Program-made: the position numbers and the translations under genes
Notes under the pieces: generated by a model
The model's database searches: none
What the model was told of the DNA's origin: nothing
Seen by the model: only the letters and a program-made list of their open reading frames with translations
Part shown: piece by piece, positions 43,159 to 53,525 of the stretch
How positions within the stretch are numbered: position 1 is the stretch's first letter
Layout of the letters: each line of letters starts with the position of its first letter
From: Rudaeicoccus suwonensis
GTDB taxonomy: Bacteria; Actinomycetota; Actinomycetes; Actinomycetales; Dermatophilaceae
Assembly: GCF_007829035.1 (NCBI RefSeq)
Contig: NZ_VIVQ01000001.1
Span: 1,116,001 to 1,180,000, forward strand
Length of the DNA: 64,000 bases
Reading direction: 5' to 3'

Positions 43159-44418
43159 ATGAGCGATCAATTGCGCCTGGTCGTCGCCGGCTCCGTCGAC
43201 GACGGCAAGTCCACCCTCGTTGGGCGGCTGCTGCACGACACGAAGTCGATCCTGGCCGACCAGTTCGAGTCCACGCTGCGCGCGAGTGAGGGTCGTGGCG
43301 CCACCGAGATCGATCTGGCGCTGCTGACCGACGGACTGCGGGCCGAACGTGAGCAGGGCATCACGATCGACGTGGCATACCGCTACTTCGCCACTCCGGC
43401 ACGCAGCTTCGTGCTGGCCGACACCCCGGGGCACGTGCAGTACACCCGCAACACGGTCACCGGAGCGTCGACGGCCGATGCCGCAGTCGTGCTGGTCGAT
43501 GTGCGTGGTGGCGTCTCGGTGCAGACGAGGCGGCACGCCGCCGTGCTGGCGTTGCTGCGGGTGCCGCACGTGATCTTCGCGGTCAACAAGATGGATGCGA
43601 TCGACTGGTCGGAGCAGCGCTTCGCCGAGGTCGCCGACCAGATCCGCGATGTCGCCGCGCGGGTCGGTCTGGTGTCACCGGCGATCGTGCCGATCAGTGC
43701 TCTCACCGGAGCGAATGTCGTTGCACCGGGTCCTGATTGGTATGCCGGGCTGCCGCTGCTGACCCTCCTCGAACAGCTGCCGGCGCGCCCGGATGAGATC
43801 GATGCGCCATTCCGTATGCCGGTGCAACTGGTCATCCGCCCGCGCACCGCCGAGCACCCCGACTACCGAGGTCTGGCCGGTCGCGTCGCGTCCGGAACGA
43901 TCGCCGTCGGTGACTCGATCACCGCCCACCCGAGCGGCGCCACCTCCGTCGTGTCCGCGATCGACGGCCCGACCGGTCCGTTGGATCGGGCGTCGGCAGG
44001 TCAGTCGGTCACGGTGCGCCTCGCCGACGAACTCGACGTGGCTCGCGGCGAGGTGCTGACCGACGACGCAGGCATCGCCTCCTCCCGCGCGTTCGACGCC
44101 GTGCTGACCTGGCTCGACGAACGCCCGGCCAAAGCTCGACAGCGCGTTCTGATCAAGGCCGGGACGAAGACCACCCGCGGCCTGCTGTCTGCTGCGACGT
44201 CGACCTGGGATGTCGATGACCTGCGGTGGCGTGAGGCTCGAGAAGACCTGCACCTGAACGACATCGGCCGGGTGAACGTGCAGCTGGCGGATCCGGTCGC
44301 CGTCGACGACTACGCCGACCATCGAGCGACGGGTGCCTTCCTGGTCATCGATCCCGATTCCGGGGCGACTCTCGCAGCCGGGCTGACCGGCGCCGATCTC
44401 GGCCAGCTTGTCCACTGA
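43159..44418 (+). CDS. cysN: Sulfate adenylyltransferase subunit 1 (GTPase)
   Basis: GTPase subunit that drives ATP sulfurylase. The 419-residue EF-Tu-like protein has the G1 loop AGSVDDGKSTLVGRLL, G3 DTPGHVQYTRN, G4 NKMD and beta-barrel domains 2 and 3. It is CysN only; unlike mycobacteria there is no fused CysC, because cysC is a separate upstream gene. Confidence 0.96.
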   Translation: MSDQLRLVVAGSVDDGKSTLVGRLLHDTKSILADQFESTLRASEGRGATEIDLALLTDGLRAEREQGITIDVAYRYFATPARSFVLADTPGHVQYTRNTVTGASTADAAVVLVDVRGGVSVQTRRHAAVLALLRVPHVIFAVNKMDAIDWSEQRFAEVADQIRDVAARVGLVSPAIVPISALTGANVVAPGPDWYAGLPLLTLLEQLPARPDEIDAPFRMPVQLVIRPRTAEHPDYRGLAGRVASGTIAVGDSITAHPSGATSVVSAIDGPTGPLDRASAGQSVTVRLADELDVARGEVLTDDAGIASSRAFDAVLTWLDERPAKARQRVLIKAGTKTTRGLLSAATSTWDVDDLRWREAREDLHLNDIGRVNVQLADPVAVDDYADHRATGAFLVIDPDSGATLAAGLTGADLGQLVH

Positions 44419-44449
44419 ATCGTCATACTTCACAAAGGAATTCAAACTC

Positions 44450-45547
44450 ATGACACGTCATTCTCTGGCGACGGTGCTCACCGTGCCCGTCGTCGCCGCA
44501 CTTGCCATCGCTTCGCTCAGCGGGTGCTCCCGAAGGACCTCGAGCGCCGACGACATCGCGACCGCGGGCGCGAGGACCAGCCCGGCCGCGCAGCTGCGGC
44601 TGGGGTACTTTCCGAATGTCACGCATGCCGTCCCGGTCCTGGGCGTCGCCGACGGCACCTACCGCAAAGACCTCGGCTCCACAAAGCTGACCACCCAGAC
44701 GTTCAACGCGGGGCCGGCCGCGACCGAGGCACTGGTGGCCGGCTCCGTGGACGCTGTGTATGTCGGACCGAATCCCGCGATCAACGCCTACGTCAAGACC
44801 GGCGGCGCTGTCCGCCTCATCGCGGGTGGCGCATCCGGAGGAGCAGCCCTGGTCGTCAAGCAGGGCATCACCTCGATCGCCGATCTGGCAGGCAAGACCC
44901 TGGCTGACCCGCAACTGGGCGGCACCCAGGACATCGCGTTGAAGTACTTCCTCAAGCAGCACGGCTTCACCGTCAACGGCTCCGGCCCCAAGAACGTCAC
45001 GGTGGTATCCGAGGACAACGCCCAGACGCTGCAACTGTTCCAGCAGGGCACCATCGACGGTGGTTGGTTGCCCGAGCCGTGGGCCACCCGCCTGGAGGTG
45101 CAGGGCGGAGCGCACCAGCTGGTGAACGAGAAGTCGCAGTGGCCCGGCGGCAACTTCATCACCACCAACCTGCTTGTCTCGACGAAGTACCTCAACGCGC
45201 ATCCGGACACCATCGAGGCGTTGCTGCGGGCGCAGGTCCAGACCGCCGAATACATCCGCGCCAACCCGGCCAAGGCCGCGATTCAGATCGATGCGGCGCT
45301 GACGAAGCTCAACGGCAAGGCGCTGCCCAAGGGCGTGACCGCGAAAGCGCTCGCGAATGTCAGCGTCGGCTGGGACCCGTACGCAGCCAGTCTGCAAGAG
45401 GTCGCAGCGCACGCGGTCGACGTCGGTCTGTTGAAGAAGCCCGATCTCGCCGGCCTCTACGACCTCACGCCACTGAACAATGTGCTGAAATCTCTTGGCC
45501 TTCCAGCGGTTTCGGCTGATGGTCTGGAAGCGAAGGCAGCGTCATGA
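44450..45547 (+). CDS. ABC transporter substrate-binding lipoprotein, SsuA/NitT-TauT type
   Basis: A 365-residue extracellular binding protein with a lipoprotein signal (lipobox SLSGC). It follows the sulfonate/nitrate/taurine binding pattern: LRLGYFPNVTHAVPVLG, FNAGPAATEALVAGSVDAVYVGPNPAINAY and LPEPWATRLE. AAAGGA 10 nt upstream supports ATG 44450. Placed after cysN and coupled to ATPase and permease genes, it probably imports a sulfonate, sulfate or related oxyanion for the operon; the ligand cannot be fixed from sequence. Confidence 0.88.
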   Translation: MTRHSLATVLTVPVVAALAIASLSGCSRRTSSADDIATAGARTSPAAQLRLGYFPNVTHAVPVLGVADGTYRKDLGSTKLTTQTFNAGPAATEALVAGSVDAVYVGPNPAINAYVKTGGAVRLIAGGASGGAALVVKQGITSIADLAGKTLADPQLGGTQDIALKYFLKQHGFTVNGSGPKNVTVVSEDNAQTLQLFQQGTIDGGWLPEPWATRLEVQGGAHQLVNEKSQWPGGNFITTNLLVSTKYLNAHPDTIEALLRAQVQTAEYIRANPAKAAIQIDAALTKLNGKALPKGVTAKALANVSVGWDPYAASLQEVAAHAVDVGLLKKPDLAGLYDLTPLNNVLKSLGLPAVSADGLEAKAAS

Positions 45548-46332
45548 GTCTTGTCGACGAACGTATGCCGCAGACGGTCGAGGCGACCGCTCCTCGTGCA
45601 CGAGTGCGCGGACTCGGCAAGACGTTTCGGCAGGGCAATCGGTCGGTGGTCGCGCTCGACGGCATCGATCTCGACGTCGCGCCGGGGGAGTTCGTCACGG
45701 TGTTGGGAGCTTCCGGCTGCGGTAAGAGCACTCTGCTGCAATTGCTCGCCGGCCTCGACAGGCCGACCACCGGCACGATCGAGACGAGCGAGCAACCGGC
45801 GCTGATGTTTCAGGAGTCGGCACTGTTCCCGTGGCTGACGGCGGCCGGCAACATCGACCTGGCGCTGCGCCTGGCTGGGGTGCCGCGCGCGCAGCGCCGC
45901 GACCGGGTGCACGAACTGCTGGAGGTGGTTCGTCTCGGCGCTGCTGGTGACCGCCGCGTGCACGAACTCTCCGGTGGGCAGCGGCAGCGAATCGCGTTGG
46001 CGCGCAGTCTTGCTCAGGGATCCAACCTGTTGCTGATGGATGAGCCGTTTGCTGCGCTCGATGCGATCACGCGGGATGTGCTGCACGAGGAGCTGACCAG
46101 GTTGTGGCAGCGCACCGGCATGAGCGTCGTCTTCGTGACGCACAACGTGCGAGAGGCAGTCCGGCTCGGGCAACGAGTCGTGTTGCTGTCGTCCCGGCCG
46201 GGCCGGGTACTGCGCACCTGGGAGGTCGAGCTGTCGCAACCACGCAGCATCGAGGATCCGGGCGTCGGAGCACTGTCGGCAGAAATCACCACGGCGTTGC
46301 GTCAGGAGATCAGTCGTCATGCCACTTCGTGA
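45544..46332 (+). CDS. ABC transporter ATP-binding protein, SsuB-like
   Basis: A 262-residue ATPase: Walker A GASGCGKST, Q-loop FQESALFPWL, signature LSGGQRQRIALARSL, Walker B LLLMDEPFAALD and the H-loop VTHNVREAV. ATG 45544 overlaps the binding-protein stop (ATGA). The 3' end overlaps the permease gene by 14 nt. Confidence 0.93.
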   Translation: MSLVDERMPQTVEATAPRARVRGLGKTFRQGNRSVVALDGIDLDVAPGEFVTVLGASGCGKSTLLQLLAGLDRPTTGTIETSEQPALMFQESALFPWLTAAGNIDLALRLAGVPRAQRRDRVHELLEVVRLGAAGDRRVHELSGGQRQRIALARSLAQGSNLLLMDEPFAALDAITRDVLHEELTRLWQRTGMSVVFVTHNVREAVRLGQRVVLLSSRPGRVLRTWEVELSQPRSIEDPGVGALSAEITTALRQEISRHATS

Positions 46333-47287
46333 ACGCACCCGCTCCGCTGCGCGTACGAGTGGCGAGCAGTCTTCGAACGGGCAGCCTGATCGCATCCGCG
46401 CCGACAGCCGCCGGACCGACGTCGATCGGCCGGAGATCGACAACCTCGACTCCGTCAGCGACGGACTGGACGCGTTGGAGGTCGTGCCCTCCCAGCGGCG
46501 GCGCGTCGACTGGGTCGCGATCGTTGCGCCGGTGCTCGTCCTCGCAGCCTTTGTCGGCGTCTGGCAGTTCATCTGGTGGACCGCATGGAAGCCGGAGTCG
46601 ACCCTGCCCGCGCCTGCCACGGTCGGCAGCACGCTGTGGAGCGAGATCACCGACGGCACAGCGGGTTCGGCGATCTGGACCAGTCTGAGCCGCGGGCTGT
46701 TCGGGTTCGCGATCGCGGTGGTGGTCGGGACGGTGCTCGGTGTGCTCGTCGGCCAGGTCTCGTTGCTGCGCAAAGGTTTCCGGCCGATCCTGTCCGCGCT
46801 GCAGTCGCTGCCGTCCGTGGCGTGGGTGCCGTTCGCGCTGATGTGGTACGGCCTTGGCACCGGCACGATCTACTTCGTGATCCTGCTGGGCGCCGTCCCA
46901 TCGATCGCGAACGGTCTCATCGGCGGACTCGACCAGACTCCTCCGCTGCTGCGCCGTGCCGGAATCGTCCTAGGCGCCAAGAGAGTCCAGCTCGTGCGAC
47001 GGGTGCTGCTGCCAGCGGCGCTCCCGACATACGTAACGGGTCTCAAGCAGGGGTGGGCCTTCGCCTGGCGATCGCTGATGGCGGCGGAGGTCATCGTCAA
47101 CAGTCCCGACCTCGGCACCGGTCTCGGCCAGCTGCTCGAGAACGGCCGCGAGCTGCTCGACATGCCGACGGTGATCTCGTCGATCCTGCTGATCCTGGCC
47201 GTCGGCATCGTGGTCGATCTGTGCATCTTCGGACCCGTCGAACGCAAGGTGCTGCGCGATCGGGGGCTCACCGGGTCGGGGTTGTGA
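46319..47287 (+). CDS. ABC transporter permease, SsuC-like
   Basis: A 322-residue integral membrane protein with a long hydrophilic N-terminus (about 65 residues, rich in Arg/Asp) and six helices. The EAA-like cytoplasmic loop reads RAGIVLGAKRVQLVRRVLLPAALPTYVTGLKQGWAFAWR. Pattern as in sulfonate/taurine/nitrate importers. It is the last gene of the sulfur operon; no clear terminator follows before rimP. Confidence 0.92.
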   Translation: MPLRERTRSAARTSGEQSSNGQPDRIRADSRRTDVDRPEIDNLDSVSDGLDALEVVPSQRRRVDWVAIVAPVLVLAAFVGVWQFIWWTAWKPESTLPAPATVGSTLWSEITDGTAGSAIWTSLSRGLFGFAIAVVVGTVLGVLVGQVSLLRKGFRPILSALQSLPSVAWVPFALMWYGLGTGTIYFVILLGAVPSIANGLIGGLDQTPPLLRRAGIVLGAKRVQLVRRVLLPAALPTYVTGLKQGWAFAWRSLMAAEVIVNSPDLGTGLGQLLENGRELLDMPTVISSILLILAVGIVVDLCIFGPVERKVLRDRGLTGSGL

Positions 47288-47415
47288 ACCCCTGACAGTG
47301 GCACCGTCGCGACCGAGTGGATGACCGGCACGGCGGTTCGCGCACCCGGGAGTCCGCTGCGATCCGGGTATTGTGTGGTGTCCACTCGAGAACAGCAGGA
47401 GCGAAAGTCACAGCC

Positions 47416-47943
47416 ATGAGCGCGAACCCATCCGCCCGAACTTCGCGGATCGCCGCAGATGTGACCGAGGTCCTCGCTCCGATCGGATTACTGGTCGAGG
47501 ACATCTCCGTCGCACCCGCCGGCAAGCGTCGCATCGTCCGTGTGCTGGTCGACCGTGTCATCGCCGATGATGCAGACCCGGAGGCACAGGTGCCGCCGCT
47601 CGATCTCGACGAGGTCGCCGAGGCCACCCGCGTCGTGAGCGAGTGTCTCGACGAGACCGACGCCATGGGCGAGCAGCCCTACGTGCTCGAGGTGAGCTCG
47701 CCGGGCACCGATCGACCCTTGGTCCTGCCACGGCACTTCCGGCGCAACATCGGACGACTGATCCGGCTCGACGGCGAAGGCAATGTCGCCGGCCGTATCC
47801 GCCGGGCGGATGCCGAGGGCTTCGACCTCGAGGTTGTCGGCAAGGCCGGCCGGATGTCTGTCCGCACTGTGACGTATGCCGATGAGCCGCGCGCTCACGT
47901 GGAACTCGAATTCAACCGGCCCGACGGCGGAGAGGACGACTGA
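47416..47943 (+). CDS. rimP: Ribosome maturation factor RimP
   Basis: A 175-residue factor for 30S assembly. RimP pattern: [66 protein letters not shown] hexamer near 47369-47374 may be the promoter; AGGAG is farther than usual from ATG 47416. Its stop overlaps the nusA ATG by one base. Confidence 0.94.
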   Translation: MSANPSARTSRIAADVTEVLAPIGLLVEDISVAPAGKRRIVRVLVDRVIADDADPEAQVPPLDLDEVAEATRVVSECLDETDAMGEQPYVLEVSSPGTDRPLVLPRHFRRNIGRLIRLDGEGNVAGRIRRADAEGFDLEVVGKAGRMSVRTVTYADEPRAHVELEFNRPDGGEDD

Positions 47944-48959
47944 TGGATATCGACATGGCAGCGTTGCGTGCATTGGAGCGCGAACGCGAGATCCCGCTGG
48001 ATGTCATCATCCCCGCAATCGAGCAGGCGCTCCTTGCGGCATACCACCGCGAGGAGGGCACCTACCGCAACGCGCGGGTCGAACTCGACCGCAAGAGCGG
48101 CCACGTGGTCGTGCTCGCGCGTGAGGACGGTGTCGTCGACGAGGACGGCGTTCGTGGCGAACCCGGTCCTGAGTTCGACGACACCCCGTCCGACTTCGGC
48201 CGCGTTGCGGCAGCGACCGCCCGCCAGGTGATCGTGCAGCGGATGAGTGACGTCGAGGACGAAGCCATCCTGGGCGACTTCCGCGGCCGTGAGGGCGACA
48301 TCGTCGCCGGTGTCATCCAGCAGTCGAACGACCCGCACAATGTGCACGTCGACTTCGGCACGGTCGAGGGCATCCTGCCGTCCGCCGAGCAGGTTCCGGG
48401 CGAGACCTATCAACACGGCGACCGTTTGCGCTGCTACGTCGTGAGCGTCAAGCGCGGCCCCAAGGGTCCGCAGATCACCTTGTCCCGCAAGCACCCCAAC
48501 CTGGTGCGCAAGCTCTTCGCGCTCGAGGTGCCCGAGATCGCCGACGGCACCGTCGAGATCGCGGCTCTGGCGCGCGAGTCCGGCCATCGCACCAAGATCG
48601 CGGTGCACACCAAGGTGGCCGGCCTCAACGCTAAGGGCGCGTGCATCGGGCCGATGGGCTCGCGGGTGCGTGCTGTCATGGCCGAGTTGCACGGCGAGAA
48701 GATCGACATCGTCGATTTCTCCAACGACCCGGCAGTCTTCGTCGCCGCGGCCCTGTCGCCCTCGCGGGTGCAGTCGGTCGAGATCGTGGACGAGCGCTCC
48801 CGCTCGGCCAGGGTCGTCGTGCCGGACTTTCAGCTCAGCCTGGCGATCGGCAAGGAAGGGCAGAACGCCCGACTGGCCGCGAAACTCACCGGCTGGCGCA
48901 TCGACATCAGGCCGGACACTGCCGCCGCTGGCTCTGCCGCGTCGGCCACCGCAGAGTGA
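47943..48959 (+). CDS. nusA: Transcription elongation/termination factor NusA
   Basis: A 338-residue RNA-polymerase-binding factor with the NTD (1-110), S1 (about 120-190) and two KH domains; the NusA KH signature [18 protein letters not shown] and a second one at [22 protein letters not shown] are clear. The acidic C-terminal repeats of proteobacterial NusA are absent, as usual in Actinobacteria. Confidence 0.96.
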   Translation: MDIDMAALRALEREREIPLDVIIPAIEQALLAAYHREEGTYRNARVELDRKSGHVVVLAREDGVVDEDGVRGEPGPEFDDTPSDFGRVAAATARQVIVQRMSDVEDEAILGDFRGREGDIVAGVIQQSNDPHNVHVDFGTVEGILPSAEQVPGETYQHGDRLRCYVVSVKRGPKGPQITLSRKHPNLVRKLFALEVPEIADGTVEIAALARESGHRTKIAVHTKVAGLNAKGACIGPMGSRVRAVMAELHGEKIDIVDFSNDPAVFVAAALSPSRVQSVEIVDERSRSARVVVPDFQLSLAIGKEGQNARLAAKLTGWRIDIRPDTAAAGSAASATAE

Positions 48960-48975
48960 CTGCGGTAAGCTGACG

Positions 48976-49314
48976 ATGAGCGGTCGGCTGCGAGCCCGCC
49001 GCACACCCACGCCAGTCACAGTCCGGACAACCGGGCTGCGCACCTGTGTGGGATGCAGGGCTCGCGACGAACGGTCAATGTTGCTGCGGGTGGTCGCGCT
49101 CCCGGGGAACGACAGCGGTTCCGACCCGGTCGGGATGGCTGTCCTGGCCCCCGATGAGCGGGTCCGGCTGCCGGGCCGCGGGGCCTGGTTGCATCCGTCG
49201 CTGGACTGCCTCGACAAGGCGATCCAGCGCCGCACGTTCGCTCGCGCGTTGCGCCTTTCCACCTCGGTGGATGCAACGCGGGTGCGCGCCTGGATCACGC
49301 AGCAGCAGGTATGA
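48976..49314 (+). CDS. ylxR: YlxR-family RNA-binding protein
   Basis: A 112-residue protein with the YlxR motif [19 protein letters not shown] and the GRGAWLHP box. It stands between nusA and infB as in most Gram-positive bacteria. Basic N-terminus; some homologues act with NusA or RNase P. The 202 nt to the IF2 start contain no gene. Confidence 0.92.
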   Translation: MSGRLRARRTPTPVTVRTTGLRTCVGCRARDERSMLLRVVALPGNDSGSDPVGMAVLAPDERVRLPGRGAWLHPSLDCLDKAIQRRTFARALRLSTSVDATRVRAWITQQQV

Positions 49315-49516
49315 GCACACGTCATACGTTCTCGTATGACGTGACGTATGACGACAGACACTGCTCGGCTTCGGCCGGGCGATCACGACCAAAGGCGGGT
49401 TTGACGCTGATGAGCACCCGATGAGTACTCAGCGATGACGCACCCATAACTGGCGGTTTGTGCTGCCCGGCGACAGCCGGAGGCCCGGACCGCCGCAAAC
49501 TTCGACGAGGAGAAGC

Positions 49517-52396
49517 GTGGCTAAGGTTCGGGTTCACGAGCTGGCAAAAGAGCTCGGAATGCCCAGCAAGGATTTGCTGGCCTATTTGAAGGAGCAGGGC
49601 GAGTTCGTCAAGACGGCGAGCTCGACCATCGAGGCTCCCGTTGTTCGCAAGATCAAGGAAAATCCCCCCGCCGGCGCGACGACCGGTGGCGACGCCCCGG
49701 CGCAGTCCGCTCCGGCTGCCAAGAAAACATCTCCGGCTCCCGCCGCTGCGCCCAAGGCGACGGCTGGTGGCGCTGCGCCGACCCCCGGCCCGCGTCCTGG
49801 TCCGAAGCCAGCGGCGACGCCGGCTCCGGCTGCCGAGCAGACGGTTGCCGAACCGGCTCCATCCGCTGCCCCGGCGCAGCCTGCAGCTGCGGCCAAGCCC
49901 GCTGCTGCGGCGGCACCCGCCGCGGCCGCAGGGACTCGCACCGAGCAGCCGGTTGCTCCGACGGCACCGGCCGCTCGTGAAGGCGCCCCGCGTCCGTCCG
50001 CCCCGCGTCCGGCTCAGCCGGCCCCGCGTCAGCCTGCCGCTCGTGGTGGTGCCGGCGGTGCCGGTCGTCCCGGTGGTGGCGCACCCCGCCCCGGTAACAA
50101 CCCGTTCTCGCCCAGTCAGGGCATGCGCTCCGGCGCTCCGGCCCGTCCGGGCAACAATCCGTTCGCCAGCAGCCAGGGCATGCCGCGTCCGGCCGCGGCA
50201 CGCGGTGCCGGCGGCGCCGCGGGCCCTCGTCCGGGTGCGCCGCGCCCGGCCGGCGCGGGTGCAGCTGCCGGCGGTCCGCGTCCCGGCGGTGCCCGTCCCA
50301 ACCCGGGCATGATGCCCGACCGCGCCGCTGTCCGTCCGGGTGAGCGCCCGGCACGCGGTGGCGGCCGTGGCGGGCCCGGTGGCGGCGGTCCCGCGGGTGG
50401 TCAGCGCGGTGGATTCGCTGGTCGCCCCGGTGGTGGCGGTCGTGGCCCCGGCGGTCGGGGCGGCACGCAGGGTGCGTTCGGACGTGGCGGTGGAAAGGTC
50501 AAGGGCCGCAAGTCCAAGCGCGCCAAGCGCCAGGAATTCGAGCAGATGCAGGCGCCGACGATCGGCGGCGTCAGCGTGCCGCACGGTGACGGCAAGACCG
50601 TCGTGCGCGTGCGTCGCGGCGCGTCGCTGACCGACTTCGCCGACCGCATCGATGCCAACCCCGCATCGCTGGTCACCGTGCTGTTCCACCTCGGTGAAAT
50701 GGCAACGGCGACGCAGTCGCTGGACGAGGACACCTTCAAGCTGCTCGGTGCCGAACTCGGTTACAACATCGAGGTCGTCTCGCCCGAGGACGAGGAGAAG
50801 GAGCTGTTCAGCTCGTTCAACATCGACCTCGAGGCCGAGGAAGCCGCCGAGGACGACGACGACCTGCAGCCGCGTCCGCCGGTCGTGACCGTCATGGGTC
50901 ACGTCGACCACGGTAAGACGCGACTGCTGGACGCCATCCGTAATGCGGACGTCGCCGAGGGGGAGGCCGGTGGCATCACGCAGCACATCGGTGCCTACCA
51001 GGTGCACGTCGAGCACGAAGGCAACGACCGCGCCATCACCTTCATCGACACCCCGGGTCACGAGGCGTTCACCGCCATGCGTGCCCGTGGTGCGAAGGTC
51101 ACGGACATCGCGATCCTCGTGGTCGCGGCCGATGACGGTGTCATGCCGCAGACCATCGAGGCGCTCAACCACGCGCAGGCCGCTGACCTGCCGATCGTGG
51201 TGGCGGTCAACAAGGTCGACGTCGAGGGTGCGAACCCGGCCAAGGTGCGTCAGCAGCTGACCGAGTACAACCTCATCGCCGAGGAGTATGGCGGCGACAC
51301 GATGTTCGTCGACGTCTCTGCCAAACAGGGCCAGAACATCGACGGTCTGCTGGAAGCGGTGCTGCTGACCGCGGACGCTGCACTCGACCTGCGTGCCAAC
51401 CCCGACAAAGACGCCCGCGGTGTCGCGATCGAGGCCAACCTCGACCGTGGACGCGGTGCCGTTGCAACGGTTCTGGTGCAGTCGGGCACATTGCGCGTCG
51501 GTGACGGCATCGTCGCCGGCACGGCCCACGGTCGCGTGCGTGCGCTGCTGGACGAGCACGGCAACAACCTGCAGGAGGCCGGTCCCTCGCGTCCGGTGCT
51601 CGTGATGGGTCTGGCGTCCGTGCCGCGTGCGGGTGACACCTTCATCGTGGCTCCCGACGACCGCACTGCACGTCAGATTGCTGAGCGCCGCGAGGCGGCC
51701 GACCGCCAGGCGTCGCTGGCCAAGGCACGCAAGCGGATCAGCCTGGAGGACCTCAACGACGCGCTCGCCGCCGGCAAGGTGGAGACGCTCAACCTGATCC
51801 TCAAGGGCGATGTCTCCGGTTCGGTGGAAGCCCTCGAAGACGCGTTGATGCAGATCGACGTGGGCGATGAGGTCGAACTGCGCATCATCGACCGTGGCGT
51901 CGGTGCGATCACGATGAACAACATCAACCTTGCGGTGGCCTCGAATGCGGTCATCATCGGCTTCAACGTCCGGGCCGAGGGCCAGAACGCTGAGTATGCC
52001 GACAAGGAGGGCGTCGAGATCCGCTACTACTCGGTGATCTACCAGGCCATCGAGGAGATCGAGTCCGCGCTCAAGGGCATGCTGAAGCCGGAGTTCGAGG
52101 AGGTCGAGCTCGGCACCGCCGAGATCCGCGAGATCTTCCGCTCCAGCAAGTTCGGCAACATCGCCGGTTCGATGGTGAAGTCCGGTGAGATCAAGCGCGG
52201 CTCGAAGGCGCGCATCACGCGTAACGGCGTGGTCGTGGCCGAGAACATCGAGGTCGCCGGTCTGCGTCGCTTCAAGGATGACGTCACCGAGGTTCGCGAG
52301 GGCTTCGAGTGCGGTATCAACCTGGGGTCCTACAACGACCTGCAGGAGGGTGACCTGATCGCCACCTACGAGATGCGTGAGAAGCCTCGCGACTGA
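49517..52396 (+). CDS. infB: Translation initiation factor IF-2
   Basis: A 959-residue GTPase that places initiator tRNA on the ribosome. After the IF2N domain ([26 protein letters not shown]) come about 290 residues of Pro/Ala/Gly/Arg-rich low complexity, including two related GNNPF-SxSQGM repeats. Then follow a second IF2N-like domain and the G domain, with G1 GHVDHGKT (from Gly461), DTPGHEAF and NKVD, and domains III-IV. GTG 49517 follows GAGGAGA at usual spacing. A strong terminator follows. Confidence 0.97.
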   Translation: MAKVRVHELAKELGMPSKDLLAYLKEQGEFVKTASSTIEAPVVRKIKENPPAGATTGGDAPAQSAPAAKKTSPAPAAAPKATAGGAAPTPGPRPGPKPAATPAPAAEQTVAEPAPSAAPAQPAAAAKPAAAAAPAAAAGTRTEQPVAPTAPAAREGAPRPSAPRPAQPAPRQPAARGGAGGAGRPGGGAPRPGNNPFSPSQGMRSGAPARPGNNPFASSQGMPRPAAARGAGGAAGPRPGAPRPAGAGAAAGGPRPGGARPNPGMMPDRAAVRPGERPARGGGRGGPGGGGPAGGQRGGFAGRPGGGGRGPGGRGGTQGAFGRGGGKVKGRKSKRAKRQEFEQMQAPTIGGVSVPHGDGKTVVRVRRGASLTDFADRIDANPASLVTVLFHLGEMATATQSLDEDTFKLLGAELGYNIEVVSPEDEEKELFSSFNIDLEAEEAAEDDDDLQPRPPVVTVMGHVDHGKTRLLDAIRNADVAEGEAGGITQHIGAYQVHVEHEGNDRAITFIDTPGHEAFTAMRARGAKVTDIAILVVAADDGVMPQTIEALNHAQAADLPIVVAVNKVDVEGANPAKVRQQLTEYNLIAEEYGGDTMFVDVSAKQGQNIDGLLEAVLLTADAALDLRANPDKDARGVAIEANLDRGRGAVATVLVQSGTLRVGDGIVAGTAHGRVRALLDEHGNNLQEAGPSRPVLVMGLASVPRAGDTFIVAPDDRTARQIAERREAADRQASLAKARKRISLEDLNDALAAGKVETLNLILKGDVSGSVEALEDALMQIDVGDEVELRIIDRGVGAITMNNINLAVASNAVIIGFNVRAEGQNAEYADKEGVEIRYYSVIYQAIEEIESALKGMLKPEFEEVELGTAEIREIFRSSKFGNIAGSMVKSGEIKRGSKARITRNGVVVAENIEVAGLRRFKDDVTEVREGFECGINLGSYNDLQEGDLIATYEMREKPRD

Positions 52397-52428
52397 TCGG
52401 TTGATCGGGTGATCACCCGCTGAATATT

Positions 52429-52462
52429 CGACGCCGGGGCGGCACCAGCCGCCCCGGCGTCG
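52429..52462 (+). terminator. Rho-independent terminator after infB
   Basis: CGACGCCGGGGCGGC (52429-52443) pairs perfectly over 15 bp with 52448-52462, 4-nt loop, followed by ATTATT. It closes the rimP-infB unit. Confidence 0.88.
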
Positions 52463-52569
52463 ATTATTGGTGGGGTGTTCCCCCGGCAACACCGCTGGCT
52501 GTTCGTCGTGGATGTGCGCACCGCGGATCCCGCGTTGCTCTGGGAGGAGCCGGCTGGCAGGTTGGACCC

Positions 52570-53442
52570 ATGCGATTCGGACTGGTCGGCACAGGTCACT
52601 GGGCACGTGTGACACATGGGCCGGGTATCAAGGCGTCTGCACAAGAGCTCGTGGGAGTCTGGGGCCGCGACCCCGAGAAGACCGCTGCGATGGCGGAAGG
52701 CCTTGGGGTGCCATCGTTTTCGTCATACGCGAGCATGCTCGAGGCGGTCGATGCTGTGGCCTTCGCGGTGCCGCCGGACGTGCAGGCACCGGCGGCAATC
52801 CAGGCCGCCCGTGCCGGCAAGCACCTTCTGCTGGACAAGCCCGTGGCGCTCGATGCCGAGGTGGCCGCCGAGTTGCGCGATGTCGCGCATGCCAATGCCG
52901 TGCGCAGCGTGGTCTTCTTCACTGCGCGCTTCACCCCCGAGTTGCGCGAGTGGCTCGCGACCCAGCAGGCGATCGACGGCTGGCGGGGTGCGTGGGTGCG
53001 ATGGGTGGTCGCGAACCAACGGCCGGACAGCCCTTACAAGGATTCGGCCTGGCGTCAGCGAGAGGGCGCTCTCTGGGACATCGGGCCGCATCTGCTGGCC
53101 ACCGTCATACCGGTGGCAGGCGACGTCACGTCACTGAAAGCCGTTGCAGGGCAAGGTGATGCGGTCTTCCTGACGCTGACACATGACTCCGGAATGGTCA
53201 CCTCGGCGACGCTGTCGCTGTTCGGACCACCCGCGGCATACATCTGGTCGACGCAGTTGTGGGGAGATGCGGGGGTGACCGACGCACCGGCACCCGTCGA
53301 CGAACCACAGGTCGCCTTGGCGGTCGCAGCCGACGAACTTGCTCGCAGCGTTGCAGACGGCGTCGAACATCCGCTCGGTCTGGATTTCGGCGTCCGTGTC
53401 GTCGAGATTCTGGCCGAAGCGACTCGCAGGCTGCGCTCCTGA
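52570..53442 (+). CDS. Gfo/Idh/MocA-family oxidoreductase
   Basis: A 290-residue NAD(P)-dependent oxidoreductase: N-terminal Rossmann VGTGHWARVTHGPG, then AVPPDVQAPAAIQAARAGKHLLLDKPVAL with the EKP-like lysine motif (DKP here), and a C-terminal beta-sheet domain. The substrate is usually a sugar or cyclitol; nothing nearby suggests which. It breaks the usual infB-rbfA adjacency. ATG 52570 has a CAGGTT hexamer 6 nt before it and no ribosome-binding site. Confidence 0.85.
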   Translation: MRFGLVGTGHWARVTHGPGIKASAQELVGVWGRDPEKTAAMAEGLGVPSFSSYASMLEAVDAVAFAVPPDVQAPAAIQAARAGKHLLLDKPVALDAEVAAELRDVAHANAVRSVVFFTARFTPELREWLATQQAIDGWRGAWVRWVVANQRPDSPYKDSAWRQREGALWDIGPHLLATVIPVAGDVTSLKAVAGQGDAVFLTLTHDSGMVTSATLSLFGPPAAYIWSTQLWGDAGVTDAPAPVDEPQVALAVAADELARSVADGVEHPLGLDFGVRVVEILAEATRRLRS

Positions 53443-53512
53443 CAGAGCGATGTTCGACGGGAGGGCGGCTATCACCGCCGCCGTGTCGAATATCGAGCAG
53501 ATCGGCGAGCAC

Positions 53513-53518
53513 TACCCT
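53513..53518 (+). promoter_or_regulatory. Putative -10 hexamer TACCCT
   Basis: 7 nt upstream of GTG 53526; supports that start and a leaderless transcript. Confidence 0.45.
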
Positions 53519-53525
53519 GTCGATC

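Noticed and set aside
39368-47287. Reading the sir gene as a nitrite reductase and the transporter as a nitrate importer
   Set aside because: cysH, cysC, cysD and cysN in the same overlapping operon make sulfur assimilation the better explanation; no nitrate reductase is present.
50030-50480. Tandem-repeat-like GC-rich region inside infB
   Set aside because: This is the normal low-complexity Gly/Pro/Arg linker of actinobacterial IF2 rather than a separate repeat element.
49322-52615. Very long open frame on the minus strand opposite infB
   Set aside because: It mirrors the highly GC-biased IF2 coding strand; composition is Val/Arg/Asp-rich shadow sequence with no domain, and IF2 is unmistakable on the plus strand.
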